DNA from: Chryseobacterium sp. RU37D
GTDB lineage: Bacteria; Bacteroidota; Bacteroidia; Flavobacteriales; Weeksellaceae
Direction: 5' to 3'
Assembly (NCBI RefSeq): GCF_900156075.1
Contig: NZ_FTMM01000006.1
Location: 1-64,000, forward strand
Length of the DNA: 64,000 nt
This document shows, in pieces, positions 1-7,930 of the stretch; within the stretch, counting starts at the first letter, position 1; each line of letters opens with the position of its first letter. The notes below the pieces were generated by a model. It was not told where the DNA came from. It did not search any database and saw only the letters and a list, made by a program, of their open reading frames with translations. A program made the position numbers and the translations under genes.

Positions 1-38
1 TTAAAAGCTGGATCATAGATTTTTCGCCCTTGTTTCAT
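1..38 (-). CDS. IS3-family transposase OrfA, N-terminal stub cut by window edge
   Basis: Reading leftwards from an ATG at 38-36, the frame is open to the window edge and gives MKQGRKIYDPAF. That start (basic residues, then K-I-Y-D-P-x-F) is typical of the helix-turn-helix OrfA subunit of IS3-type transposases in Bacteroidota. Only 12 residues are visible, so the family call rests on a short match plus the repeated GGGACACC boxes upstream of the start, which look like an insertion-sequence end. The gene may be intact beyond the edge. Confidence 0.5.
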   Translation of the reverse strand, partial: MKQGRKIYDPAF

Positions 39-130
39 ACGTTAAAATTAAGGTTTTATGCTTAACTCTAACTGGAAGCTAAATTAGTATATCCAATTTT
101 CATTTTATTAGTATTTATAAGGGTTAAGGA

Positions 131-275
131 TGGGACACCTTGATTTTTATGGGACACCAAAATAGGACACCAAAACTCAAGATTTAAGTAAGTTTGAGAG
201 AAAATATATCAGAGTGAATTGGAATATTTCACAGAAATTTCACAAATGGGACACCAGAGAAAAAGTTGGGACACC
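131..275. repeat. Five direct GGACACC boxes, probable IS end
   Basis: TGGGACACC occurs at 131-139, 150-158, 247-255 and 267-275, with a shortened copy (AGGACACC) at 164-171, all in one orientation. They sit just upstream of the transposase stub. Spaced repeats like these are common at IS ends as transposase binding sites, so the outer end of the element may lie near 275. No target duplication can be checked because the other end is outside the window. The rest of 39-373 shows no gene. Confidence 0.5.
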
Positions 276-373
276 TAAAAGTTTGCCTTAAAATTGAAAA
301 ATATTGAGATTTAAAAAACTTAGGATTTAAATAAGAATTGCTGTAAACTCCCATGAATAGGGTAGAAGTAGTA

Positions 374-407
374 TAAATAAAAAATCTCCCTTGAAAAAGA
401 GAGATTT
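374..407 (-). terminator. Terminator after tRNA-Val pair
   Basis: On the minus strand AAATCTC and GAGATTT form a stem (381-407) followed by a T-rich run, directly 3' of the second tRNA. It would end the two-tRNA transcript. Confidence 0.6.
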
Positions 408-410
408 CTG

Positions 411-485
411 TGGGTCCTGAGGGATTCGAACCCCCGACCCTCTGGGTGTAAACCAGATGCTCTGAACCAACTGAGCTAAGAACCC
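411..485 (-). tRNA. tRNA-Val (TAC anticodon), distal copy
   Basis: The 75-nt cloverleaf has a GGGTTCT/AGGACCC acceptor stem, D-arm motif TAGCTCAGTTGG, anticodon stem TCTGG/CCAGA with loop TTTACAC (anticodon TAC, reads GUA), T-arm GGTTCGAATCC and discriminator A. CCA is not encoded. It is identical to the copy at 519-593, 33 nt away, and both are probably cut from one transcript. Confidence 0.95.
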
Positions 486-518
486 GAATTTTTTTTAAAG
501 GTTTCGTTTCCTTTTCTG

Positions 519-593
519 TGGGTCCTGAGGGATTCGAACCCCCGACCCTCTGGGTGTAAACCAGATGCTCTGAACCAACTGAGCTAAGAACCC
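519..593 (-). tRNA. tRNA-Val (TAC anticodon), proximal copy
   Basis: Same 75-nt sequence and cloverleaf as the copy at 411-485. It is the first tRNA after the promoter at 625-655. CCA is not encoded. A spurious protein frame runs through both tRNAs and gives a repeated VGSEHLVYTQRVGG peptide, a familiar artefact of tandem tRNA genes. Confidence 0.95.
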
Positions 594-624
594 CTTTATC
601 GAGGTTTTCTCGATTAGAGTGCTG

Positions 625-655
625 CAAATATACGACTTATTCAGAAACCTGCAAA
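625..655 (-). promoter_or_regulatory. Consensus Bacteroidota promoter for the tRNA-Val pair
   Basis: On the minus strand TTTG (655-652), 19 bases, then TATATTTG (632-625) matches the Bacteroidota primary sigma consensus exactly. The start point would be near 618, about 25 nt before the first tRNA. The -33 half lies inside the last codons of folC. Confidence 0.75.
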
Positions 656-1881
656 TTTTTTTCTAAAAATTCTCCCACTACAAAGTTGCTTCCTCCTATA
701 AAAATCATTTCTTCATCTGTACATTGCTCTTTTGCAGAAAGATAAGAATCCTGCACAGAATCAAAAATTTTATAAGAAATTTTGGCTTGCATTAATAAGT
801 TTTCATAATCGTCGGGGTGCCTGCCCCTGTGGATGGAGGGTTTTGCAAAATAAAACTCAGAATTTTCAGGTAAAATCTTCATTACATCATCGATTTTTTT
901 ATCATTTACAAAACCTAAGACGATATGCTTATGTTTTTTAATTGAATTTAATTGAGAAAAAACGTATTCCAATCCGGCCTGATTATGCCCTGTATCACAG
1001 ATTGTCAAAGGATTTTTTGAAAATTCAAACCAGCGCCCGATAAATCCGGTGTTTTTATGAACATGTAAAAGCCCGCATTCAATGTTCTGATCGGAGATTG
1101 GGTAATTTAATTTTCTTAATTCTTTAATTAAGGCCAAAACTACTTTAATATTTTTTTTCTGATAATTTCCTTTTAAATCAGATGTTAGGTCTGTTTTTAA
1201 TAAAGAAGCGTCAATGAAAGGAGCATTTTCTTTTTCAGCCTTATTTTTAATGATATTTTTTACGGTGTCATTTTCGTCTCCGGAAATAATTGATATGTTT
1301 TTTTTAATGATTCCTGCTTTTTCCCATGCAATTTCTTCAATAGTATCTCCCAGAATATTCTGATGGTCCAGCTGAACATTGGTGATGGCTGAAATCAGGG
1401 GCTTAATAATGTTTGTAGAATCCAGCCTTCCGCCTAAACCTACTTCAATAATTGCAAAATCCACACGCTGCTGATAAAAATATTCAAAAGCCATAATGGT
1501 GGTGAACTCAAAAAAAGAAGGACGAATGTCTTCCGGCAGTTTTTTCAGCTTTTGAATAAAATCAAATACAAATTCTCTATCACAATTCTTACCGTTTACT
1601 TTAATCCGTTCCGTAAAATCAATGAGATGGGGAGAGTTGTATAAACCTGTTTTATAACCCGACTCCTGGAGAACGGAAGCCAGCATATTGCTAGAGGACC
1701 CCTTACCGTTTGTTCCTCCAATGTGGATGCATTTGATTTTTTCTTGGGGATTCCCAAAAAATTCGCAAAGTTTTGTAATGTTATCCAATCCAGGCTTATA
1801 AGCTTTTTGACCATCAATCTGGTAATTCGGGGCCTGTACAAAAAGCCATTCTATGGCTTCCTGATATTGTTCGTTTGTCAT
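637..1881 (-). CDS. folC: Bifunctional dihydrofolate/folylpolyglutamate synthase
   Basis: This cytosolic Mur-ligase-type enzyme joins glutamate to dihydropteroate and extends the polyglutamate tail of folates using ATP. At 414 residues it is full length. The P-loop GTNGKGS is at residues 56-62, followed by the folate-binding stretch LYNSPHL and the family motif EVGLGGRLDSTN; a C-terminal ligase domain follows, with DTGHNQAG. The start at 1881 gives the usual short lead before the P-loop. It stands alone and is divergent from the TolC-like gene. The tRNA promoter overlaps its 3' end. Confidence 0.95.
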   Translation of the reverse strand: MTNEQYQEAIEWLFVQAPNYQIDGQKAYKPGLDNITKLCEFFGNPQEKIKCIHIGGTNGKGSSSNMLASVLQESGYKTGLYNSPHLIDFTERIKVNGKNCDREFVFDFIQKLKKLPEDIRPSFFEFTTIMAFEYFYQQRVDFAIIEVGLGGRLDSTNIIKPLISAITNVQLDHQNILGDTIEEIAWEKAGIIKKNISIISGDENDTVKNIIKNKAEKENAPFIDASLLKTDLTSDLKGNYQKKNIKVVLALIKELRKLNYPISDQNIECGLLHVHKNTGFIGRWFEFSKNPLTICDTGHNQAGLEYVFSQLNSIKKHKHIVLGFVNDKKIDDVMKILPENSEFYFAKPSIHRGRHPDDYENLLMQAKISYKIFDSVQDSYLSAKEQCTDEEMIFIGGSNFVVGEFLEKNLQVSE

Positions 1882-1964
1882 GATGCAAAATTCTCAAAAG
1901 TTCCAGAAAAATGAAACAATAATTTTCCAAAAATGTAACTTTTTTATATTTAACTCGTCTAATT

Positions 1965-3326
1965 ATGAAAAATCGAAATATGAAAAGAGTTTTGACTATT
2001 ATTTTGGGATTATCTTGTCTAGTGGTGAATGCCCAGAAAAAGTGGTCTTTGAGAGAATGTGTAGACTATGCTACCAAGCATAATCTTCAGGTGATCCAAA
2101 ATGAATATTCAAAACAAATGCAGGATCTGAATCTGAAAACAGCGAGGAGAAACTATCTTCCATCTGTTTCCGCAAGTATAGGAAATAATGTCAGCTTCGG
2201 ACAGGCTTCATTAGGAACGGGAAGTATCCGAAACGACAGATTCAGCAATAATGCAAATATTGGCGCAGATATCCTTGTTTACAATAACGGAAGATTGGAA
2301 AAGCAGATCAGAAAAACAGAATTTGATGTAGAAGCCAGCCAATACGACATTGAGACCATTAAAAATGATATTTCTCTTCAGATTGCACAACAATATTTAA
2401 CCACTCTATTAAATAAAGAGATTGTAAAAATTTCCCAAGCTGCTGTTGAAAATGCTCAAAAGCAATACGATAGGTCAAAAATCACAACGGATGTTGGTAC
2501 TACAGCCCAAACCGTTTTAGCAGAAGCAGAAGCAGGTCTTGCAAGGGAAAAGCAGAATTTGAAAACGGCAGAAATCAATGTTGGAAGAAGCTTGTTTGCA
2601 CTAGTGCAGCTACTACAGCTTGAAGAGTATAAAGATTTTGATGTGGAAGACGTAGATGTTCCGGATCAGCTTGCTCCACAATTGAAGTCTGTTGATGAGG
2701 TTTTAACTACGGCTTACGAAACCCAGCCGCAGATAAAAGCCGCGGAAAGCAGAATCAGGGCTGCGGAAGCTCAGACTGAAGTTACTAGAACGGCTTTTTG
2801 GCCAACGGTGACGGCAAGCGCGGGGGTCGGAAGTTTTTATAACAATCTTCTAAATACAGGGGTTACAGGCTATGATCAGCTTGGAAATCCAATTACTGAG
2901 CCTACTTTTTTCAATCAGTATAAAGATAATTTTGGGCAGAATGTAGGTGTTTCGGTAAACATTCCGATTTTCAATAAAGGAATTACCAAGCTTCAGGTAG
3001 AACAGGCCAAGCTAAATGAAAATATTGCTAAAACTACCTTGGAACAGCAGAAGCAAACGATAAGACAGAGTGTTCAGAAAGCCCAGTTTGACGTTGATGC
3101 GAATTATGAAATTTATTTATCTGCAGCTCAGGCTGAAAAAAGCACCAGGCTGGCTTTGGATTTTGCAGATAAAAGCTATGCGGCAGGGAGATCAACGATC
3201 TATGATATGAATATTGCAAGAAATAATTATGCAAATGCACAAGGGTCTGTGGCTCAGGCAAAATATAATTATCTTTTCAGTCTTAAATTATTGAATTTCT
3301 ATGCAGGAATTCCATTAAGTTTGTAA
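1965..3326 (+). CDS. TolC-family outer membrane efflux protein
   Basis: An outer-membrane channel of tripartite exporters. A signal peptide covers residues 1-23 (cut before QKK), and the mature part starts WSLRECVDYA, the usual opening of the first OEP repeat. Two OEP repeats of long Ala/Gln/Glu-rich helices fill about 30-450; 453 residues is normal for the family. An internal ATG at 1980 would give a slightly shorter leader. No adaptor or RND pump gene is adjacent, so the partner and substrate are unknown. The sprT-like gene begins one base after the stop, suggesting co-transcription. Confidence 0.9.
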   Translation: MKNRNMKRVLTIILGLSCLVVNAQKKWSLRECVDYATKHNLQVIQNEYSKQMQDLNLKTARRNYLPSVSASIGNNVSFGQASLGTGSIRNDRFSNNANIGADILVYNNGRLEKQIRKTEFDVEASQYDIETIKNDISLQIAQQYLTTLLNKEIVKISQAAVENAQKQYDRSKITTDVGTTAQTVLAEAEAGLAREKQNLKTAEINVGRSLFALVQLLQLEEYKDFDVEDVDVPDQLAPQLKSVDEVLTTAYETQPQIKAAESRIRAAEAQTEVTRTAFWPTVTASAGVGSFYNNLLNTGVTGYDQLGNPITEPTFFNQYKDNFGQNVGVSVNIPIFNKGITKLQVEQAKLNENIAKTTLEQQKQTIRQSVQKAQFDVDANYEIYLSAAQAEKSTRLALDFADKSYAAGRSTIYDMNIARNNYANAQGSVAQAKYNYLFSLKLLNFYAGIPLSL

Positions 3327-3327
3327 A

Positions 3328-3918
3328 ATGTCTATTCAATCATTAGAAAAATACTTACCTCAAAATACATCGCAATATTTAAAAGTCTGGTTTGCAGATT
3401 ACTATATTCATATAAAAATTACGAGAAACAGGGATTCCAAATTGGGAGATTATCGTAAGCTTCCTGATAATTTTCATGAAATTACTATTAATTCTACGTT
3501 GAGTCCCCAGCTTTTTTTCTTCGTGCTTACTCATGAGCTCGCCCATCTTATTGCCTTTGAAAAATATGGCAGAAGAATTTCTCCTCATGGTAATGAGTGG
3601 AAAGAAACTTTCAGGCAGATGCTGCTGCAAAGCCTTGATGTGTATGAAGAAAATCTGAGGCCGATCATCATCAGATTTTCAAAATCTCCGAAAGCAAATT
3701 TCATGGCAAGCCCGGATTTGGTTAAATATTTTCACATTGAAAAACAAGATGATACTCATCAATTCATTGAAAAATTACAAAAAGGAGATTTCTTTATTTA
3801 TCGGAATGAGAAGTATTTGTTAGAAGGTCTTATTAAAAAAAACTATCTTTGTAAGAACCTGGCTACGGGAAGAAAGTATTCTTTCAAGCCTTTAGTAAGG
3901 GTAGAAAAATGCACTTAA
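3328..3918 (+). CDS. SprT-like zinc metalloprotease domain protein
   Basis: A 196-residue cytosolic protein with the HExxH motif H69-E70-L-A-H73 in VLTHELAHLIAFEKYG, followed by SPHGNEWK, whose His is the probable third ligand. This layout is typical of SprT/Spartan-type domains. Substrates in bacteria are not established. It starts one base after the TolC-like stop and slightly overlaps the longest possible manC frame, so it sits inside a tight operon. Confidence 0.85.
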   Translation: MSIQSLEKYLPQNTSQYLKVWFADYYIHIKITRNRDSKLGDYRKLPDNFHEITINSTLSPQLFFFVLTHELAHLIAFEKYGRRISPHGNEWKETFRQMLLQSLDVYEENLRPIIIRFSKSPKANFMASPDLVKYFHIEKQDDTHQFIEKLQKGDFFIYRNEKYLLEGLIKKNYLCKNLATGRKYSFKPLVRVEKCT

Positions 3919-3920
3919 GA

Positions 3921-5003
3921 ATGTCAAAATCAGATAGATATTGCGTGATTATGGCGGGAGGAATCGGCAGTAGATTCTGGCCTATGAGTACGCAGAAATT
4001 TCCGAAACAATTTCAGGATATTTTAGGAGTTGGGCGCACGATGATTCAGCAGACGTATGACAGAATCAGCAAGGTAATTCCTAATGAGAATATATTTGTG
4101 ATTACAAATAAAGAATATGTAGAGCTCTCTCATCAGCAGCTACCGGAAATCCCTCAGGAAAACATTGTAGGAGAGCCTTTGCTGAAAAATACAGCACCTT
4201 GTAACCTTTACATGGCCAACAAGATTGCGGGTATTAATCCTGATGCCACGATGATCGTTTTACCAGCGGATCACCTGATTCTAAAGGAAGATACTTTTTT
4301 GGAAAAAGTAGAGATAGCGTTTGACCTTGCTTCGAAGCATGATTATCTGGTTACACTTGGCATTACACCTACAAGGCCGGATACAGGCTACGGATATATT
4401 CAGTTTGTAGACAGCCATAATTCGGATTATTACAAAGTGAAAACATTCACAGAAAAACCCATTTTGGAAATTGCAAAAAGTTTTCTTGAAAGCGGGGATT
4501 TCCTTTGGAATGCAGGGATTTTTATCTGGAATGTGAAAAGCATTCATCATGCTTTTGAGAAATATCTTCCCGAAATGACACAGCATTTCATGGCCTGCGA
4601 ATACAATGCAGAGAGTGAAAAAAGCTGCATTGAAACCATTTATCCTAAGGTTCAGAAGATTTCTATTGATAACGGGATTTTAGAAAAAGCTAAAAATGTT
4701 TACGTAATTCCCGCCGATCTAGGCTGGAGTGATCTGGGAACGTGGACTTCCGTCTATGAAAATACGGAAAAGGATGAAAATCAGAATGCTGTGAAATTAA
4801 AGCATGTTCTCACCTATAATGCTAAAGGGAATGTTATCCGATTAAAAAACAATAATAAGGCGGTAATTATTGACGGATTGGAAAATTATATCATTGTAGA
4901 TACCGATAAGGCCCTGCTTATTTGCCCAAGAGACAACGATCAGCTCATCAAAGAATATGTTCTGGATTTGAAAAGCCTAAAGAAAGGTGACAAATTCATG
5001 TAA
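3921..5003 (+). CDS. manC: Mannose-1-phosphate guanylyltransferase
   Basis: Makes GDP-mannose from mannose-1-phosphate and GTP, feeding polysaccharide and glycoprotein synthesis. The nucleotide-binding signature AGGIGSRFWPMS lies close to the N-terminus, followed by KFPKQF. LPADHLI is the metal-binding region, and FTEKP and WNAGIFIW are typical of the family. About 360 residues, i.e. the short form without the isomerase domain. ATG 3921 places the start the usual distance before the signature; ATG 3909 is an alternative four codons upstream that overlaps the sprT-like gene by 10 bases. Confidence 0.93.
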   Translation: MSKSDRYCVIMAGGIGSRFWPMSTQKFPKQFQDILGVGRTMIQQTYDRISKVIPNENIFVITNKEYVELSHQQLPEIPQENIVGEPLLKNTAPCNLYMANKIAGINPDATMIVLPADHLILKEDTFLEKVEIAFDLASKHDYLVTLGITPTRPDTGYGYIQFVDSHNSDYYKVKTFTEKPILEIAKSFLESGDFLWNAGIFIWNVKSIHHAFEKYLPEMTQHFMACEYNAESEKSCIETIYPKVQKISIDNGILEKAKNVYVIPADLGWSDLGTWTSVYENTEKDENQNAVKLKHVLTYNAKGNVIRLKNNNKAVIIDGLENYIIVDTDKALLICPRDNDQLIKEYVLDLKSLKKGDKFM

Positions 5004-5037
5004 AATTATTGGCATACTTTCTGCCTCGTTTTGGGTT

Positions 5038-5700
5038 ATGAAAAAAAATAAATCTAAACTTATCATATTCGTTTTCTTCTTATTAGGAATATTCTCTTTC
5101 GGTCAGGAAAAGAAACAGTTTTTAGGAATTCAGAATATTTTACAGAAAATTACCCCGAACGGAAAGATTGATTCCTGGTTTTTGATCTATAACAGCTACG
5201 GAAAAGATAATGTTTTGGTAAGCTCAGGAAAGAAAAATTATACCCCTCAATCTTCGGGCTTTGATCTTTTTCCGGATGAGGACAGTTTTTATTATATTGT
5301 CTATTCCCAGGCCGGGAAAATGAATTATATAACAGATCTTGAAGGTCTTAAATCTTTTATAGGAAAAATTGACAACGTTGAAGAAGCAGCCATTAATGCA
5401 ACTATTGACGGGTATTTCATAGATGAAGAATTCAAAGATATGGGCGGTAGCTATAGTGAAGACCAATCAAATTATTATCTGGATCTGGGGAAGCTTACTT
5501 CAAAAGAATGCCCTTATCAGAAAACACATTATACGTTAACGGTAAATAAATCTTCCGGAGAAATCATAAACATTAAAGATAACGGGCCTTATATTGAGCT
5601 TTATTATAAAAAGTGCACAAATAATCCGAGGCTATTGAAGCTCGAGAAAAAAGAAGAACCAAAAGATGAGCCTAAAAAGAAATCCACAAGACGCAGGTAA
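5038..5700 (+). CDS. Secreted or periplasmic protein of unknown function
   Basis: From ATG 5038 the protein has a lysine-rich start and a hydrophobic signal peptide ending near FSFGQ, then about 200 mostly hydrophilic residues with many Tyr and acidic positions. The C-terminus is very basic (EPKKKSTRRR). I recognise no domain. A longer frame from 4987 adds a stretch overlapping manC and is unlikely because the signal peptide starts at MKKNK. The GNAT gene begins inside its last 35 bases, so translation is probably coupled. Confidence 0.75.
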   Translation: MKKNKSKLIIFVFFLLGIFSFGQEKKQFLGIQNILQKITPNGKIDSWFLIYNSYGKDNVLVSSGKKNYTPQSSGFDLFPDEDSFYYIVYSQAGKMNYITDLEGLKSFIGKIDNVEEAAINATIDGYFIDEEFKDMGGSYSEDQSNYYLDLGKLTSKECPYQKTHYTLTVNKSSGEIINIKDNGPYIELYYKKCTNNPRLLKLEKKEEPKDEPKKKSTRRR

Positions 5701-6205
5701 TTTCTACGAAACAGAACGGTTGACCCTCCGTCCCATGTCCCTGGAAGACGGGGAATTTATCCTTGACCTTTACAACAGACCGAAATTTATTCAGTTCATT
5801 GGTGACCGAAACTTAAAGACAGTTGCTGATGCTGAAAATTATATTAAAAACAGATTTCTTCCTCAACTTGAAAAATTAGGCTTTGGAAATTATCTAATGA
5901 TCACAAAAGAAGGAAATCATAAAATAGGCGGAGTGGGAATCTTTGAAAGGGAAGGCCTGGATGTGGTGGATATTGGATTTTCTCTTTTGGATGAATTTGA
6001 AGGGAAAGGATATGCCTATGAAGCTGCCGTAAAGCTAAAGTCCATCGGAATGGATGATTTTGGTTTAAAAAAGATTTCGGCAATTACCACAAAAGACAAT
6101 CTTTCGTCGCAGAAATTAATTGAAAAATTAGGCTTGAAATTCCAGAAATTTGTTACAATTCCTGGTGATTCGGAGGAGCTGATGTATTACGAAACAGAGA
6201 ATTAA
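5666..6205 (+). CDS. GNAT-family N-acetyltransferase (RimJ/RimL-like)
   Basis: A 179-residue acetyltransferase of the type that modifies protein N-termini or small amines using acetyl-CoA. TERLTLRPM at residues 17-25 is the common start of this fold. The acetyl-CoA loop region is DEFEGKGYAYEAA, followed by the C-terminal ITTKDNLSSQKLIEKLG motif. The substrate cannot be told. The start overlaps the preceding gene by 35 bases; no later Met fits before the conserved TERL segment. Confidence 0.85.
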   Translation: MSLKRNPQDAGNFYETERLTLRPMSLEDGEFILDLYNRPKFIQFIGDRNLKTVADAENYIKNRFLPQLEKLGFGNYLMITKEGNHKIGGVGIFEREGLDVVDIGFSLLDEFEGKGYAYEAAVKLKSIGMDDFGLKKISAITTKDNLSSQKLIEKLGLKFQKFVTIPGDSEELMYYETEN

Positions 6206-6274
6206 CATGAATATCACAAATATTTTCACTAACATTAAAAATTGTGAAATTACTCGTGTGTTAAGTATTAAAAT

Positions 6275-6724
6275 TTAACCCTTCAAAATTTGCTCGGCCG
6301 CAGTTTTCGAAGTCACCTTTTCAATTACTCTCGTACAGATTCCATTTTCATCAAAAATAAAAGTGGTTCTTACAATTCCCATATACGTTTTTCCGAATGT
6401 GGTTTTCTGTTGCCAAACCCCAAATTTTTCTATGATGTCGTGGCTTTCATCAGCAATTAGATCATAAGGAAAAGCAAATTTGTTGTGAAAATTTTTCTGC
6501 TTTTTCACAGAATCCCCGCTTACTCCAAGAAGCTGATATCCAGCCTTTTTAAGCTTTGAGTAATTGTCACTCAGATTACAGGCTTCAACGGTGCATGTAG
6601 GAGTATTGGCCTGAGGATAAAAGAAAAGAACCAGTTTTTTTCCAATTAATTTTTCAGAATTTATCGTTTCCCCGTCCTGATTTGTTCCTTCAAATTGTGG
6701 TAAATGGTCTCCGACTTTCAACAT
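6275..6724 (-). CDS. bcp: Thiol peroxidase, BCP/PrxQ-type peroxiredoxin
   Basis: Reduces hydrogen peroxide and alkyl hydroperoxides with electrons from thioredoxin. The 149-residue protein has the peroxidatic Cys44 in NTPTCT and a resolving Cys49 five residues later, the 1-helix arrangement of E. coli BCP. LFFYPQ and LLGVSGDS are further family motifs. It is divergent from nth, with only 33 bases between the starts. Confidence 0.95.
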   Translation of the reverse strand: MLKVGDHLPQFEGTNQDGETINSEKLIGKKLVLFFYPQANTPTCTVEACNLSDNYSKLKKAGYQLLGVSGDSVKKQKNFHNKFAFPYDLIADESHDIIEKFGVWQQKTTFGKTYMGIVRTTFIFDENGICTRVIEKVTSKTAAEQILKG

Positions 6725-6757
6725 AATATTTTAATTTTGTTCAAATTTAATGGTTAA

Positions 6758-7390
6758 ATGACAAAAAAGCAAAGAGCCGCGCTAATCCAGACAGAATTAG
6801 AAAAATTATATCCTCAGGTTCCGATTCCGCTAGATCACACCGATCCTTATACTCTGATGGTTGCCGTGGCACTTTCTGCACAGACAACTGATAAAAAGGT
6901 AAATCAGGTTACGCCTGAGCTTTTTGCTGTTGCGGGAACACCGCAAAGAATGGCAAAACTGGAAGTGTTTGAAATAAAAGAACTCATCAAAGAAATCGGA
7001 TTGGCAAACACCAAAGCCAAAAATTTGAAAAGGATGGCCGAACTTTTATTGGAAAGGCACAATGGAGTAGTGCCACAAACGTACGAGGAATTGGAAGCGC
7101 TTCCTGGAGTTGGTCACAAAACGGCTTCGGTGGTGATGAGTCAGGCGTTCGGATTTCCTGCTTTTCCGGTCGATACGCACATTCACAGATTGATGACGCA
7201 ATGGAAGCTCACTTCGGGAAAGAACGTCGTAGAAACAGAAAAAGATGCGAAAAAAATCTGGAAAGAGGAGGTCTGGAATAAGCTTCACCTCCAGATTATT
7301 TTTTACGGAAGAGAGTATTCTCCCGCAAGAGGGAATGGAGAGAAGGATTTCATTACGAAAATGATGTTTGAAAATAACGAAAGCAAATAA
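6758..7390 (+). CDS. nth: Endonuclease III homologue without the iron-sulfur cluster
   Basis: A base-excision repair glycosylase/AP lyase for oxidised pyrimidines. The helix-hairpin-helix LPGVGHKTA holds the catalytic Lys121, and VDTH holds Asp139. The usual C-terminal [4Fe-4S] loop (C-x6-C-x2-C-x5-C) is missing: the tail reads FYGREYSPARGNGEKDF and the whole 210-residue protein contains no cysteine. Length and catalytic residues are otherwise normal, so the enzyme is probably active without a cluster. It lies divergently next to bcp. Confidence 0.92.
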   Translation: MTKKQRAALIQTELEKLYPQVPIPLDHTDPYTLMVAVALSAQTTDKKVNQVTPELFAVAGTPQRMAKLEVFEIKELIKEIGLANTKAKNLKRMAELLLERHNGVVPQTYEELEALPGVGHKTASVVMSQAFGFPAFPVDTHIHRLMTQWKLTSGKNVVETEKDAKKIWKEEVWNKLHLQIIFYGREYSPARGNGEKDFITKMMFENNESK

Positions 7391-7402
7391 GAGCGCACAA
7401 TT

Positions 7403-7453
7403 CCCCTCCATCGGAGGGGTGGCGAAAATTCAAAGAATTTTTGACGGGGTGGT
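7403..7453. repeat. Double-hairpin intergenic repeat
   Basis: CCCCTCC-ATCG-GAGGGG is followed by AAAATTC-AAA-GAATTTTT and then a second GGGGTGGT. The two stems lie between nth and the DinB-like gene, which converge here. I believe units like this recur in Chryseobacterium-type genomes, but only one copy is visible here. It may also act as a terminator. Confidence 0.5.
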
Positions 7454-7475
7454 CAATTCAGCCATAATTTAAAAA

Positions 7476-7925
7476 TTACTCCGCGTCCAATAATCTTCTA
7501 TGATAATTAATTTGTCCCAAATGATATTCCAAATGTCCGATCAAGTGGATCATAAAATATTCAGTTGTCATAGGATGACCAAAGGGTTCAAGCGGATAGT
7601 TTTTTTCAAGATCTTCTGCAGATAATTTATCAAGTGTTGAGGTTACCGCTTCAAGCGTTCCTTCGATTTTCTCGATCAATTCTGTTCTTGGAATGTCCTT
7701 TAAAGAAAATTCAAGGTCACGCTGTCGTATGTATCCGGAATTTCCGAGGACTGCACCAAAGAAATGGCTTAGATTTCCCACCAAATGAAGGGTTAAATTT
7801 CCTGCAGAATTTAGAATATTTTTATCAATTTTCCATAGGTTTTCTTCGTTTTGATAAGATTCGATTTCCAATTTTAATTTATTTAAATCTCTTGTGTAAA
7901 GGGATTTTAGACTCTCTATTATCAT
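7476..7925 (-). CDS. DinB-superfamily protein (DUF1572-like)
   Basis: A 149-residue four-helix-bundle protein of the DinB/YfiT type. Candidate metal ligands are His47 (in LTLHLVGN), His131 and His135 (in HLIGHLEYHLGQI), spaced as in the family. Members act as metal-dependent thiol or small-molecule enzymes, but this subgroup has no known substrate. It follows the DUF6438 gene on the same strand with 5 bases between. Confidence 0.8.
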   Translation of the reverse strand: MIIESLKSLYTRDLNKLKLEIESYQNEENLWKIDKNILNSAGNLTLHLVGNLSHFFGAVLGNSGYIRQRDLEFSLKDIPRTELIEKIEGTLEAVTSTLDKLSAEDLEKNYPLEPFGHPMTTEYFMIHLIGHLEYHLGQINYHRRLLDAE

Positions 7926-7930
7926 TTTTT

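Noticed and set aside
131-275. Direct repeats as a CRISPR array
   Set aside because: The repeated box is only nine bases, spacing is irregular, and they sit at a transposase gene start.
229-627. 132-residue open frame with a repeated VGSEHLVYTQRVGG peptide
   Set aside because: It is the translation of the two tandem tRNA-Val genes, a known artefact.
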